Below, one piece after another: positions 63,421 to 64,000 of a stretch of 64,000 nt of DNA (its first letter is position 1; every line of letters begins with the position of its first letter). The position numbers were made by a program, and so were the translations under genes. Source of the DNA: Prorocentrum cordatum (Eukaryota > Sar > Dinophyceae > Prorocentrales > Prorocentraceae); contig CAUYUJ010015515.1 of assembly GCA_963575745.1 (NCBI GenBank), positions 176,095 through 240,094 on the forward strand, given 5' to 3'. The notes beneath the pieces were generated by a model that did not search any database, had not been told where the DNA came from, and saw only the letters and a program-made list of their open reading frames with translations.

Positions 63421-64000
63421 AACCGAATTTCACATGCGCGCGCCCCTGCATGTGGCCAACATGGTATTGTCTGGTAAGGGGTATGTCAAACGCTCTGGTT
63501 GTTAGATCAACGCGTGCACACAGCATGCTTTCACTTGGCGCGGAGGAGGGGGCGTCAGCGCGTCAGCTGGCATTGTATGATTTGATGTTCAAGACGAACG
63601 ACGAAAGTTCGTGCAAAACAAAAGTGAAACACACAATACGCAGAGGTGAGTGGATAAGTCCAGCCTCGGCACTTGGGTAGAGTCGGCTCCTTCTGATTTG
63701 AAGGAATATATGGAGTGCACTGCGCGCGGCTCTGCAAGCTGGCTGGTGCAAGACGAAAAGGTGTCATATGTTGTTATGTATATATGTTGTCTGGGTGCTC
63801 CGAGATGTCTGGGTTCGCCGTGACAGCCGTTGTAGCTCAATGTAATAAGGACCATCGTGTCGTTTAAATTGGACCAGATATCTGCTTGGCCCGATCCTTC
63901 TAGAGGTCCTCATGAGGGGTCTGCGGGAGACCAGGTCTTGTTCCCAACGTTCACCTGTCGCTCCCTAAGAAGAGGTGTTGCTGCGCCTGTTCTGTCCTGC
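63421..64000. other. No gene recognised
   Basis: Less GC-rich, non-repetitive DNA. The longest frame is 63,589-63,855 on the minus strand, Cys- and Ser-rich, with no motif I know. Confidence 0.4.

Overview
The window looks like a stretch of dinoflagellate nuclear genome. The sequence contains several decayed reverse transcriptase (RT) elements of the kinds abundant in dinoflagellates: non-LTR RTs, and a DIRS-like element with gag-like, RT, RNase H, recombinase-like and methyltransferase-like parts. It also contains a RanBP2-type zinc finger and alanine-rich coiled-coil ORF, a match to the core of the dinoflagellate spliced-leader sequence, small exons with GT..AG borders, GC-rich unique sequence and an extreme load of triplet repeats. 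Genus cannot be settled from sequence alone. No rRNA gene, convincing tRNA gene, CRISPR array or bacterial operon is visible. Most long stop-free frames here are by-products of repeats whose period is a multiple of three.

Layout: 0-1 kb, tail of a non-LTR RT. 1.4-2.3 kb, AT, ACAT and GA microsatellites. 2.76 kb, a long hairpin. 3-4.4 kb, triplet tracts. 5.1-8.2 kb, a non-LTR RT cut in two by about 17 copies of a 90-bp satellite. 11.2-19.3 kb, an 82-bp repeat family in direct and inverted arrays, a 2-kb AGT/ACT tract, a CAT tract and two non-LTR remnants. 19.8-23.3 kb, CCT, CAT/CAG and GGA tracts with two probable small exons. 23.8 kb, a palindromic element. 24.45-27.15 kb, two direct copies of a composite repeat of about 1.3-1.5 kb. 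29.3 kb, and 43.6-46.8 kb, a family of short inverted-repeat elements. 33.9-34.45 kb, the clearest spliced gene fragment. 38.3-39.1 kb, GGA tract. 40.1-40.6 kb, zinc-finger ORF. 41.1-42.3 kb (minus), RNase H part of a non-LTR element. 46.9-47.5 kb, exons of an unknown gene. 47.9-50.65 kb (minus), an almost full-length but broken endonuclease-RT element. 52.56-53.7 kb, CTC tract. 53.8-59.16 kb, the DIRS-like element. 59.3-61 kb, more CTC and CT/AT tracts. 61.54 kb, a terminal exon. 62.2-63.4 kb, a 155-bp repeat and a second array of the same satellite seen at 6-7.4 kb.

The retroelements are all broken by stops, frameshifts or truncation, so the window reads as an accessory, repeat-driven region with a few host exons embedded between polypyrimidine or polypurine triplet tracts. 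The most interesting objects are the DIRS-like element carrying a DLFSGAGG-type methyltransferase domain, the satellite inside an RT gene that recurs at the other end of the window with the same 3' flank, the inverted-repeat element family with one clean target-site duplication, and a copied CTC tract plus splice acceptor inserted between a 40-bp duplication. All domain calls are from motif reading; no search was run.
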